Notes under the pieces: generated by a model
Databases searched by the model: none
What the model saw: the letters and a program-made list of their open reading frames with translations, nothing else
Told to the model about the DNA's origin: nothing
DNA from: Petunia secreta
Taxonomy: Eukaryota > Streptophyta > Magnoliopsida > Solanales > Solanaceae
Length of the DNA stretch: 64,000 nt
Assembly: GCA_029990175.1 (NCBI GenBank)
Contig: JARKIP010000038.1
Coordinates: 28,217,501-28,281,500 of the forward strand
Reading direction: 5' to 3'
Part shown: positions 34,158-45,656 of the stretch, in pieces
How positions within the stretch are numbered: the stretch's first letter is position 1
Layout of the letters: each line of letters begins with the position of its first letter
Translations under genes and position numbers: made by a program

Positions 34158-36356
34158 TTACAAAGATGCATTAGTCCAAACCAAATTCATTACAATGATA
34201 ACTAGCTGATCTTTAATATAATCTTCCCACATTGTATGAACTAATCCTTCACGTCGATCATGCATTTCCCGATCAGCCGACCTTGATGATGAAGCAACAT
34301 TGCTACTTTGAGTTGGTTGTTCGTCTGAGCCATCAACAACCATATCATCCTCTTCATATTCTGTGAAAATACCATCACTGCTTTGATGCTCACGGAAGAA
34401 ATTGTGTAACACCGCACAAGCTATCACAATTTTTACCTGTGTCCCCAATTCATATTGGTTCATCCCTTGCTTTAGTATTCTGAATCTACTTTTCCAGCAT
34501 CCAAATGTTCTTTCAATAACATTGCGCAGAGAGGAGTGCCTGTAGTTGAACAGCTCTTTGGCGTTCCTAGGCTCACTTTCACTTCCTCTATATTATTGCA
34601 AATGATATCGTATTCCTTTATAAGGAGCTAAAAATTCTTTTGTGTTTCGAAGACCAGCATCAATAATGTAATACTTATCTACCAAAATAAAATAAATTTA
34701 ACTCATTAAAATGTCCAAACATACCAAATCGACAAGAATTCAAATTTATATTAATTATACCCTGTGGTGGAACTGGAAAATTTGCCGCCGGGTCAGCAAG
34801 TGCACTGTCAAGCACTCTACTGTCATGCGCAGTGCCTTCCCAACCAGCTGCAATGAAGGTGAACCGCATATCAAAATCACATGCACATAATACATTCTGT
34901 GAAGTGTTCCCCTTGCCTTTACGATATGCTTGTTGTTTATCACTTGAGACTTCCCCTTGTATATATGTTCCATCAATTGCACCAATGCAGTCCTACCAAA
35001 GCAAGGTGAAAAAATATAATCATTTAAGAAGATAAAGAAGAAAATGACCTGTAGCACAATTTTAAGCAGTCCCATCTACTAGACACAAATAATATGCAGA
35101 ACCACAACTCCCAAGTGACTGAGAAAAACTAAACTAAATGCCATTATTCAAATTGGCATTCTACAAACAGAACCCTTGTTAACCAACAGAAGGAAAAGTA
35201 TATTTTCACTTCTTTTTCCTATTCCATTCCCTTCTTACTGGTTTCCAAACAAAGAATGAGATTTGCTCTTGAAAATACATCACATTACAAAATAACAGCA
35301 CAATAAGGAAGTAGACAAGAAAAGACTAAACAATGGTTTCCAAGGTTCACATGTCTTGCTGCCAATGTGACACAAACTCATAAACATATAGAGAAAAATG
35401 AATCTTGTATCCAACAACTTTTACTACCTAAAATAAACCCAAAAAAAAAAAAAAAATGGGTAGTGTCTAATAATCGTACTTGAGACTATCTCTGTAAGTA
35501 TGGTGTTACTAACGTGTATAGTCTGCTATCACTTGTCCATGCTGTCAACAAGAGCAACAAGTTCAATATTTTTATTCTCAATTTTCCGGGGTGGTGTGAA
35601 CTGCTGCAACTCCAGGTTCCCATGCTAAAGAGAACTCTCACATCCATTAGGAAAAATAATACTGGATTTCACTGTCACTTGATCATGAAAATGAACGTGG
35701 GACAAAAAGATTGTAAGCAATCTCAATTGTAAGCAAGGGAATTAAGCTTGCATTTGGAGCTTTTAGGAGGGATGCAATTCTAGGGGAAATGATTGGTAAC
35801 AGAAAACAAACAGAGTAAATAGTGTTAGTTTACATTGCTTTTGATTTTACCTTAAACCAAGGCCAGAAGCGTGTATTGTGTCGAATCTTTGGATGTACGC
35901 CGGTCATATTTTTTGGACATATAACTGTCGGTGCCATCTGACTAATTGCCTTGGCAACTCTTCTAACATGTCGGTTAATTGTCTCGAGTGAATGTTGAAA
36001 AGTTTCACTTGCTGACTATCATTACGTGCAACAACAGTTAAGAAAATAGCCACAGATTCCTCGATTGGAACATATGTGGTTCGACCCTCGGCTGGTAACA
36101 GATTATTTTGTCTTATCACTTCAATAAGCCGGTTAAATGTTTCAGGATAAAAACGCACAGCTTCATACATACGCAAGCGATGCCCACTGATAAGCTCACA
36201 AACCCATGTCATTCCAGGCCTAGATGTATGTTGCGGTTGGCGAGATAATAACCTACGTTGCTGATTAACCTGTTCATCATCCTCATCCATTACACAAGCT
36301 ATGAGGTACAACTCAATATCACTGTCTGAATCACTGCCACTACTGAATATGTTCAT
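34158..36356 (-). pseudogene. PIF/Harbinger transposase (broken)
   Basis: DDE_4-type transposase of the PIF/Harbinger superfamily, read from ATG 36356. Exon 1 (36356 to about 35852) has the N-terminal domain and ends MTGVHPKIRH...WFK. The next exon (34761-34992) holds catalytic Asp in GAIDGT and in HDSRV. The last exon (34158-34678) holds catalytic Glu in VIERTFG and an acidic C-terminus. Breaks: a one-base frame change at about 36008-36014 and an in-frame TAA at 34593-34595. The three catalytic residues survive, but the protein cannot be made whole. The DNA-binding partner gene lies upstream in the same direction. Confidence 0.8.
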
Positions 36357-36654
36357 TACAACCTATAAGAAAAAATAATAAAGTGTTAGTTCTACAATAA
36401 AAAGATAAAGAACAAATGAAGCATTATAGGATGAAGATGCAAAAAGCTTTCACTAAAAAGAAAGGCATAATATAAATTGATACATATAAGATCATTATGC
36501 AAATAACTAATGCATCTCACTAAATAAACTCCAACATAATTAATGAAAATACAGTAAGTGTTCACTAAATAGAGTACAACATAACCAAATGAACAATAGC
36601 GTAAGTGTTTCACTCAATAAAGTACAACATAACCAAATGAAAATAAATATTAGC

Positions 36655-37669
36655 TCAAATAGGTTGCAAGTCCTCGACCCATTGGACTTGAAATTCTTCT
36701 GTCAAACTAATGAACAACTTGCGAACACTTTCTTCTTTAACGTGAGACATTGCCATTGAAACTTTATTTTTTGGCAGGCCATAAGTTTTCACAATATTTT
36801 GTACTTGAACAATCACGGTTGCCTCAGAGTAGATATCACTTTCAGTAGTTTGAGCTAGTGCTTGTTCCTCCATCTTTCTATCTCTTGCTTCCTCCCTCTC
36901 TCTCTTCCATTGGAAGTGTTTTTCTAGATAAGCATGTGAGCCAACTAGAGCAGTAGACTGTTTCTTTTTTTTTTTGCGGCGTGTCGATGTGCCACTGCCA
37001 TCCCCCATAGACATATCACACATTGTCCGCTTTCCACTACCACTACTTGTATTCACAGGCATAGGACGATATACATTTTCATCATCCCAATCAGTAGCTT
37101 CATTCTCCATAGTGGTAGAGTCATTTGATCGTCGTGGGGAAACCGGATTTGTACTGTATACAACATGGTTCCCAGTGGAAAATGACTTTCCGAATATCTC
37201 ATTCAGTTCTTTATAATGTGGAAGCCCACGGTGTCTGAACTTGCTAATACCTTTCTTTTGCTGAAAAAATTTATACACAAATAGTTAGTGCAATATGCTT
37301 AAAGATAAAAAGTACATAGTTTTTCCTGTCTAGCTACCTTACCTTGATATGAGCATCCCATACTTGTGATGGGCAGGTAACGGTGTCTATGTCTGGGTCC
37401 CAACCGTACCCTGAGGAAGAGTTAAGGAGGTCCTTGAAGGCTTTAGTGTCTGCCCTTAATCTTTGATATTTGGACTTAATGCGCTCTTCATTAAACTGAT
37501 CTTTTTTGTTGGTTCTCGTCCAAAAATCTTCAATAACATCCTTCCAGCATGAACCACTGACAGTAGAACCATTAAACCCGTGCTTCATCGCATCATCATG
37601 TAGGACATGTATGAAGATCATTGTTTCATCATCCGACCATTTATCAGCATTTGCACCACGTCTATTCAT
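36655..37669 (-). CDS. PIF/Harbinger ORF1, Myb/SANT-like DNA-binding protein
   Basis: Two exons (37343-37669, 36655-37260) with a GT-AG intron give 310 aa without a stop or shift. Residues about 10-105 form a Myb/SANT-like domain (WSDDETMIFIHVL, GSCWKDVIEDFW and KYQRLRADTKAFKDLL blocks). A Ser/Thr-rich middle, a basic run (TRRKKKKKQ) and a Glu/Arg-rich helical part follow. In this superfamily ORF1 binds element ends and helps the transposase enter the nucleus (established knowledge). It is intact while the neighbouring transposase is broken. Confidence 0.8.
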
Positions 37670-38209
37670 TCTCTTACGTTTCTACAATACAATAGTAATA
37701 CGACGACAAGTTGAATATTATAAATTTCATCTTTTTAGAGTGAATAAAATCCGGAATCTTAAACCTAACATTGAAGGCATATGAGAACAATTGGAAACAT
37801 TAAAAACTTAATTTACCTTACCTTGTTAACTGGTAGAGGAGCTGTCACAGAGTTCTCGTCTGAAATCCCAAGACTAGCTTTGGGGTTTATTTGCATTAGA
37901 AGAAAATACTTCTCAACCCACGGCCCCAATTCCGATCAAACACAACCGTAATAACTATACAAGTATTTATCACTATTACGTACAACGATTAGTCTATGTA
38001 GGAGAAGAAAGAACATACATCGAAGGGTTTTGAAATTTCAAAAAATAATATACGAATTGGCATAATATTTTCTTTAAATGTCACCAAATTACCTTATAAT
38101 ATCTTCACAGATCTGCTAGATTGAGTCCCAGCAGTTGAATTTGCAGAAGGGTTGTGTTGCTTATGCAAATCTTGTAAAACACGCTGAATTTGGGTTAGGG
38201 AGAAGGTAT

Positions 38210-38470
38210 GAGAGTTAAGGATAAGGTTTGTGTGTAGGAGAATGGAGTTGCTGGGGGTATACTAATGAGGGACTTTTTTATAAATTATGAAAACTTTAGG
38301 ACAAAATGGTTATTTCTAACGGTATTTTTTTGAACCAAAAACTGGGTCTCGGGACTTTTTACTTTTTGAAAAAATATTTCAAACTTTTTTTGAAATATTC
38401 ACCTAATTTTATGTCCAAACTGTTTTTCCCAAAAAAATTTTGAAAAAACTACATGGACAAACGGGGACTA
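38210..38470. mobile_element. right terminal region of the Harbinger element
   Basis: Ends with GACAAACGGGGAC followed by TAA. On the opposite strand this reads GTCCCCGTTTGTCC, like other PIF/Harbinger ends, and TAA fits the 3-bp target preference. No matching left end was found near 33.6-34.2 kb, so the left end may be deleted. Confidence 0.45.
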
Positions 38471-38529
38471 AGAGCTTCCTCGAGTTTGTCTAGATCATGC
38501 TTTTATCTGCTTCTTTTTCATTTATAACT

Positions 38530-39087
38530 TGTATTGGGTAAAAATCAGTTTGCTTACGTGGCACCTCGGTGGCATGACAAGATAATAACCGAGCAAGTGT
38601 TAGCAAGCTGCAAGCTGAGGAGAGTCATAAACGGCCGAGGTCATGAACCGAAGCTCATAACCGAGGATAGAAAGTAAGGTATTTGCCTCGGTGAAATGTC
38701 ACCTCGGTCGATTGTCCAGTCAAGCGCCCGAAGTCAACAGTCAATGCTTCGGTGAATGAGGTCGTGTGCCGTCAACTGGTTGCCTTCAGTTTCGGCCCAC
38801 TAACTCCACTAGTAAATATGCTGAAAGTGGTTTTAGGCATGATCAATCATGGAAAACGTGGGAAAAGCCCCCTATTATCTATAAATAGCTTCTCATTTTA
38901 TATCGTATTCATTCAGAAATACATACAGAAACTCTAGCAAAATTTGTACTCATATCCATATATTGAAATCACTGTTATTTCTTGCATTTTCGCTTATTCT
39001 AGCACTGTTTCGACTTTGATACTAAGATTTGCTTGTGTTCTTAACCCAAATTTGATTTGTGATCCTAAATCAGTTTAGACCCATACA
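38530..39087 (+). repeat. solo Tat-like LTR with TSD TAACT
   Basis: 558 bp, TGTATTGGG...CCATACA, flanked by TAACT at 38525-38529 and 39088-39092. It aligns along its length with the LTR at 278-831 in reverse orientation. A TATA box (CTATAAATAG) lies at 38879-38888. No internal sequence remains, so the element was removed by LTR-LTR recombination. The empty-site sequence can be recognised in the collinear block near 63325. Confidence 0.85.
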
Positions 39088-39092
39088 TAACT

Positions 39093-40441
39093 ATTTTGTA
39101 TTAATTATTTACTAGTTCGATTAATTTATATCACTTTATATATATAAAAAAAAAAAATTCTCAAGGCTCGAACATGCCCGTAATCTATTCATATATACTA
39201 GAAAATAAACTAAACATCTAACACTCAAAAGGGTACTCTCTTTCTAGACTTTTGTATGTTTTCCTACATTATAATTATTTTATTCACAAATTCTATATCA
39301 ACCACAATAATTGGACTCCAACTATCTTATGTGGCCTTGCTCACATCATATAAATTACTAAATATTAGTATTAGACGCTATTAAAAATATAGACACAATG
39401 GTTTGCATCATATAAATGGGAAAGCACGGCGCATAGCAAAATTTGTGCAAGAAGCTTGACAAAAGCTTAGAATCAGGCACCACGTGCAGCACGCCGTACA
39501 CGATGAATTTATGCTTAGTCCAAAGTTAAAACAGATTTGAAGAAGGTGTTTTGGCCCATAAGGTTTTCCTTTACTATAAATACAACTTAGAACCCTTTTT
39601 GTTTGGACTTTTGGTATATTTTACCTCCAAAGGCAGCAAGGAATGAGGAGCTTCATGATTCAAGGATCTACTTCATCCATCTATCTTTTTGTGATTTGTA
39701 TAATTATAGTTATTTCTTGTCTTAAAATATGATTCTAAATGGCTAATTCTAGGGTTGATTGTACCACTCCACACGCTTGTATCATTTTTATTATTATTGT
39801 GTTATTAATGAACTTTGATGATTTTTCTTATCTATATGTTTACGAATTTCATGTTATTGATTGGTAGGATACCTAATTAATTGTCCTCTTTATTCTTATG
39901 ATTGCTAGGAATAAATTTAGGAGTTAGGGTTAAACACATACAAGTATTCAACCTACAACAGTCATTGCTTAGCGATCAAATGGGTGAGTTATGTCTATTG
40001 ATCCTTACCGTGAACTATAAGTGTAGTCCTATTTATCTTCATTAATTAGTTGAAAAATTGATCAGTGAAAGTTATAATTACTTAATGGAAGTGAGCAGTA
40101 GTAAATTTGTAGCACTTATTCAATAGGAAGATCGGCTCAAAGAAAATTAATAATACAGTATATTAGCACAAGTTAGAAGTTCGGGAAATCATTCCTAGGT
40201 TTTACATCTCTCGAACAAAAACTATCTTAATTACTTGTTACTTAATTCATAGTGAAGTAGTTTGTAGAAATAAACCAAAGCCAAATATATACACTTGAAG
40301 CTGATTGAATAGATAGTTTAGTTAATTTAATTGCTAAAAATTGTGTGTTCTCTTTAGGATTCGACCTCGGAGCTTTAAGCATCGAGCTATATTTGTTGCG
40401 ACCACTTAGTCCTTTTTATAAGCCGTGGTTGAGCGTGATCA
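39093..40441 (+). repeat. family C LTR (plus strand) with TATA-bearing upstream part
   Basis: 39884-40441 is the inverse of the LTR parts at 16622-17160 and 58868-59420. 39130-39690 has a TATA box (CTATAAATAC, about 39575) and is matched by 63410-63960. The LTR ends ...GATCA at 40441. Its true start is not certain, because the block shared with 59.4-64 kb continues further left. Confidence 0.5.
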
Positions 40442-40446
40442 AATTT

Positions 40447-40464
40447 TGGCATTGTTACTAGGGA
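40447..40464 (+). other. degenerate tRNA-Asp-type PBS
   Basis: TGGCATTGTTACTAGGGA follows the LTR end by 5 bp and differs from the tRNA-Asp complement at a few positions. It marks the start of the family C internal region. Confidence 0.55.
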
Positions 40465-40565
40465 ACACGATGTATTTAGCTTTTAGGATAGTTGTACTGT
40501 TAGTTCAACTAACTTCGCTTTTGTATATATTTATTTTATTGTAAAAAAAATGATATTAGGAAATT

Positions 40566-40990
40566 ATACTTGGCTAGGTGATGGCTCGTCTTCTTGTGCG
40601 CCTCTGTGTTCTAATTGTTAGGAAAACCACCAATGGAAATATTGCCAATTTCATGCACGCAATAAATATAATATGTGTGGTTGTTAAAGTGGTCATTTTT
40701 ATGATTGTGCTTATACGTCTTATTCTACCACAAGTGCCTATTATGATGGTTTTGCTTTCTCTTGTGGTGTTAATAGGTGCAACAAAGCACGAGATAGTGA
40801 CAAACGACAAAAGGCTGACTTGAATAAGATTCGAGTCAGACGTGAAGAACATATTCACAGTTTTGGAAGTTTAGGTGAATCAACTGGCAGCACTTTTTGG
40901 AGAAAACATGAGGCTGACTTGAAAAGATTTTAGACAGGTGTAAAACAACTATTCGCAACTTGGTAGTGCAAGTGAATCAATTGGCTTAAC
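40566..40990 (+). pseudogene. family C internal ORF remnant (knuckle protein)
   Basis: Same product as 11992-12362: a CSNC...H...C knuckle, more Cys pairs, and a Lys/Arg tail (KRQKADLNKIR). Several stops break it, and one falls inside the first knuckle where the other copy has GG. It carries an insertion of about 13 codons relative to the minus-strand copy. No polymerase follows. Confidence 0.55.
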
Positions 40991-41033
40991 TTTTTAATGT
41001 TCAACAAGATAATAATATCGTACTAGCCGATAA

Positions 41034-41150
41034 GTGAGGGTTGTTCAGTTAGTAAAGCACCTACACACACGACCGATAGGTCCCAAGTTCGAGTCACGCT
41101 GGAAGAGGAGTGTGGAAACACTATAGATCCTCCAAATTTGGGGGAGGGGG
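41034..41150 (+). mobile_element. SINE-like tRNA-derived sequence
   Basis: GGTTGTTCAGTTAGTAAAGC (A-box-like) and AAGTTCGAGTCAC (B-box-like), about 45 bp apart, are followed by non-tRNA sequence. This is the pattern of a tRNA-derived SINE head. There is no clear tail or target duplication, so it may be only a fragment. It is not a tRNA gene: no anticodon arm or closing acceptor stem can be drawn. Confidence 0.35.
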
Positions 41151-41183
41151 AAACATGGTTAACTTTTTCACCATGGGGAGAGA

Positions 41184-42504
41184 TGATGTTTGGCATTTTA
41201 TGCCAACGTTTCCTTAATATTTCCGCATGTTTGAGCTTGTTATTCGCTCGTTCTATAGTTTATGAATGTGGTTTTGTACTAATTTGATGTCGTGCGTGTG
41301 TAGGTTGTTGCTTAGTGCATTTGGAGCTTTTAGGAGTGTGATTGAGCAAGGAATGATTGGAAATTGATTGAGGATTGGATTGAGCACACGAGGGCACGAC
41401 ACGAGGCGAGTTGCGGAGCAAGGAAGAGCTGATTTTTGCCTGGCGCTTTGGGGCACATGGAGCGCCACTTATAGCGCTGGCTTCCTGGCGCGGTTTCCCA
41501 CGCGGCGCGCCCCAAAGGCGTGCAACCTTCGACATATTCTGGTTGTCTAGGCGCGGTCGTGGGCACGGGGCGCCCGTTATAGCGCCCCTGGAGCGTATTT
41601 TGACTTCCTATTTCGTCTAGGCTTAGGTCTAACTTATTACCAGGCTTTTGTAAACCTTATAAATACTATTTTACTTAGTTTTTTATGGGAGTTCAGACTT
41701 TGGAGCAAGTTTTGGAGGAGAGGGGAGGAGCCCTAGATGTCTTCTACACAAGTTCTTTCTCTCTTTCTCTTATTCTTCTCTTTAATTCTATAGTTTGTTC
41801 GTTCTAGGGTTAGATTAAACACATGAAGGTTGATGTTTGAAAGTTGATTTCTATATATTGATTTTCCATTACGGATTGTTTATTCTTTCTTGATCCTAAT
41901 TGTTTGATTATTGAGGCCTGATAATTGAACACTATCCATGGTTTTTAGATTGAACTCGAAAGAGGGAATTTATTAACGCAAATAAGAAAGAATAGGGCTT
42001 GATTGTGAACCCGGGCATTCGGGAACCAATTTGTGAGTAGGATAGACATATACTTGCTCGCCTAGCTTAACTAATCACAGAATTCGTTAATGCGTGCACG
42101 TGATTCAACCCATAGACATATAGGGATTGGAGTAGCCTGCATAGACCGTGAAGAATCGAAAGGTTTTCACGGGTACATTTAACCTGTAGTTAGCAATCTA
42201 GGAAATCAAGAAGTAGAATCAACTGGAAAACTCAACTGGATTGTTCGTAACTCTGACCCGGGATCGTCATCTTTTATTGATAACAACTATAGTTTGCTCT
42301 TGAATACTTGATTTCAATTACTTGTTTTTAATTATTTTCTTTAGTCAGTAAATTTCACAATCATCATCGAAAAAGATCCCTGAATAGTTAATAGGAAATT
42401 ATTTGTTAGGAGTCCAGTCTGAATAGTCCTCGTGGGAACGATACTCTACTTATCACTTTATTACTTGTCGACCACGTATACTTGCGTGTGCATTGGGAGC
42501 AACA
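41184..42504 (+). repeat. 5' LTR of element E
   Basis: 1321 bp. It differs from the 3' LTR by scattered substitutions and a few small indels (for example near 42150, where AGTAGCC is missing from the other copy, and 42271). TATAAATACT at about 41657 is a likely TATA box. Antisense and sense ORFs across 41253-41620 occur in both LTRs and are not genes. Confidence 0.85.
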
Positions 42505-42510
42505 AGTTTT

Positions 42511-42528
42511 TGGCGCCGTTGCAGGGGA
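42511..42528 (+). other. tRNA-Asp-type PBS of element E
   Basis: TGGCGCCGTTGCAGGGGA, one mismatch to the tRNA-Asp complement, 6 bp after the LTR end. Confidence 0.8.
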
Positions 42529-42621
42529 CTAAATAATTGACTGATTTCTTTTTGAACGATTACTTATTTTCTATTCAGGTTTAATTTTTGTTTAGTTTAG
42601 TATTGTGTTACTTGTCTTATC

Positions 42622-43605
42622 ATGGCATCTTTTAATGAAAATTAGTCGAGTGGTTGTAATTCTAATTTTGATGATCTCTGTCTACTTTGCGGAGGAACCC
42701 ACTTGTGGGAAAATTGTCCAACTCTTTCAACCCTACGAGACTGGTTATGTGAATTTTCTACCACCTTTGATTGGAATTATTGTAAATTGTGTGGTGGTCG
42801 GTGGAATGATTGTCCTAAGTGTCATGCTCCTTCCCCCAATAATTTTTGTGATGATTCTAATGATGTTTGTGAGCTTGACAGGAGCGATAAAGTGCAGGTG
42901 GTTAGCGAAACTCGGCTAATGGAGCAAGCCAAACTCTTGGAAGCTTATGGGGATTTTAGGAGTGAACTTACAAATATGACGAGGCAATTTATGGAAGAAA
43001 GGGTTGTGCTCAGGCAAGAGATCGACGAATTTGGCTTGACTATTCACGACTTAGAGGAGAATTTGAGTGATATGGTAGAGGTGTCTAATGCCCAATTATC
43101 AGTTGTCGTGAATAGTAGATTTGCGATAGAAGAGCTTAGAAGCCATTTTGAGGAACAAAAAGTGGAATTCCTACCATTCGACCCAATATTAGTTGATGAT
43201 GCCAAGGTTGAGGAAATCACATTAGAGTCAAGTGAAGAAATAGAAAACATCATATTTGAGGACTCTAGTGTTTGTGCAAGTGAAGGTGTCAAAAGTAATG
43301 CAACTTTAGAATTGAAGCGCATTGGACCTCATTCCAATCATTTTTCAACATTGTGTTTGGATGGTGACATGAAAATTGAGCCACCCGAGCCAATGAAGAA
43401 CCCAAAGGAGGAGGAACAAGGTGCTTATATTCTAAAGTTTGTGATGCCGAGGAGACAAAACGACATCCCTCATGTAAAGGCCAAGAAGTGCAAAATACGA
43501 CATTGGTTACTTGGTCCTTTTGTATTTTTGCCACCACCTCAATACCATAGTCATAAGTTTGAGGCAAAGTTGGGGATTCAATTCATAAGTTCAAGGTGGA
43601 AATAA
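42622..43605 (+). pseudogene. knuckle and coiled-coil protein of element E (one in-frame stop)
   Basis: From ATG 42622 the frame runs to TAA 43603-43605, broken only by TAG at 42643-42645. Without that stop it would be 327 aa; the open part from ATG 42703 is 300 aa. It starts with a C-x2-C-x3-H-x4-C knuckle (CLLCGGTHLWENC), then a second Cys cluster (CKLCGGRWNDCPKC). A long acidic helical region follows (about residues 90-210 of the open part) and then a basic end. It is not a gag capsid domain and has no enzyme motif. The knuckle resembles that of the Athila-like gag at 7831-8966 and of the family C ORFs. A role in RNA binding or packaging is inference. Confidence 0.6.
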
Positions 43606-45656
43606 AAGTGATGAAGTTGTCTTCGTCGTGCCGCGACGTTAAATCAAGCGCTTCTTGGGAGGCAACCCAATTTGCTTGCTTTACTTTTATTTATTTTATT
43701 ATTATTTTTGTGGTTGTATATTACTTTGGGTGATTCTTTGGATTGCGGGTTCATGTAATGTCGAGTTCAAGTGTGGGGTGTCCTGACCCCTGCCTAATAT
43801 TGATGACCTGCTGGGGGAAGTCTGAGTACCCCTTGCTCTACGGACGCTTGGTGGGTTCGTAATGGAGATGGTGCCACTGCTCGCACCAAAGGCTAGGTCG
43901 TTTAGCCTTCAGGGAAGTTTCCTTTACCTTTGCACTTTTTATTTTGAGCACTGAGGACACTGCTTGTTTTAAGTGTGGGGTGGGGGAACTCCCCTTTATT
44001 TTTGAGGTTAGGGATGCATGTACCGTTAGGATTTTCTTTTGTCACCTGACTTTATTTTTATTTGTTTCTTGCTTTAGTCTTTGTTAGTGGTACATGTCAT
44101 CCACCCCGTGGTTTTTCTTATGACCTCGGTTCTTTTCCACGGGGAGGCCTTTGAACCGGGTAGTTTTTATTTTTTTTAGGATTAGAGTAGTTAGTATAGG
44201 TGGCCCTAGACGAAAGGAATAGGTAGAAAGCTAGGTGCCTTTGATTTGTTTGATACCGATGTACTTGGACTTGTTGCATGTGCTATTTGTGGTGTCCTTG
44301 GGTTTTAAATTGTGATGCATGCCTAGGAAAAATTGGAACGACCCCCTTGAGATACTTGAGTCCACTTGCTTGACTTTATTGTGAACCTTTGTGCATTAGT
44401 GCTTAATTTTCTACAAGTTGCACCTTAAATGCTTGATTGAGAGTTGTTGATGGAGCCTTTTTGTGTGGATCATGTGCAATGTGTGTGTGAGGTATATTCT
44501 TGTTTGCTCCATGTTTGCATATCAATGTCTAGAACTTGCCCCGTGTGTGTGCAAAGCGAAATCCTAGGTTTGCTCTAGTCGGGAAATGATACAGGCTTTC
44601 TTTTTATTTGCCTACCCTTACATATATACCTTGGAAAAATTATTGTGATTTCTTTGACCCTTTTTGTTGGCACCCACACCCCGAGCCTACCTACTTGTTC
44701 TAAATTATTCTCTTTTGGCCCTTTACTCCTTAAGCACTTTAGTTGATATTGTGTTATTATTTTGGAGTTGTGGTTGGATATTGGGAGATTTTTTAGTGGA
44801 ACTAATGAAGAGGAATACTTGTTAAAATTGTGTAGTAGTTGTTTATGAGCATTGGCAAGGTTGGAAAATAATGAAATTGAAAAGAAAAAAAAAGAAGAGC
44901 AAAGTTGAAAAGAAAAGAAAAAAATTGTGGAAAAAGAAATAAAGAGAAAAGAATATCCATTCCTTGCTAGTGTGTGCTTTAAAGAAAAATTGCTACTTGT
45001 TGAGAAGGTATGTGTGAAAGTTGTTGATTGGGTGGCTTTGATGGGAATTGTGTTTGAAATAGTTGTGATGTATTAAAGTGCTTAGGGAGGTAGTCACTAT
45101 TACCATATGTATCCTACCCGCCCCTTAGCCTACATTACGACCTTTTTAAAGTCCTAGTTAATCCCGATTGGAGTGAGCTTACATTAGTGGAGTCCTACAC
45201 TACGGGCAAGCCTATGGTACATTGTGTGTGACATGTGAGACTTTCATGAGAGTGAGTGAATTCGTTTGTTATTGCCCCCGTTCTATTCATGATATTTATT
45301 GTTGTGTGTGATCTTTGGGGGGGGGGGGGGGGGCACTCTTTTGCTTCATATTGGTGAGGGCACATGGTTTGCATGAAATAGGTGAAGTTGATGGCTTCTT
45401 GGTTGAGTAGAAATGTGTGATCTTGTGGGAGCATGGTTGCAATAAGTTGAGTTTGTGCATTTGAGCTATTTTGGGGTGGTTGTTCTCATATTTTTGAGTT
45501 GGTAAATTGTTGGCATGTTTGTGGATCCATAGTAGTCATATGTGCATTTGTTCAATGATCGGTATCAACCATAGTCATAGGCAGACCTGTATTACCTAGG
45601 TTGGGAAGTTAGTTGTGACTTGCTCGAGGGCGAGCAAAGGTTCAAGTGTGGGATGG
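43606..45656 (+). other. non-coding 3' part of element E
   Basis: About 2 kb without a coding frame between the ORF and the 3' LTR, beginning with the Athila-type GACGTTAAATC block at 43637. It contains A/G-rich low complexity (44880-44960) and a run of 17 G at 45317-45333. The purine-rich sequence just before the LTR (AAGTGTGGGATGG, 45644-45656) is the probable PPT. Confidence 0.6.

Noticed and set aside
41253..41620. Several overlapping ORFs on both strands, repeated at 45726-46093
   Set aside because: They lie inside the two LTRs of element E and follow from their GC-rich composition.
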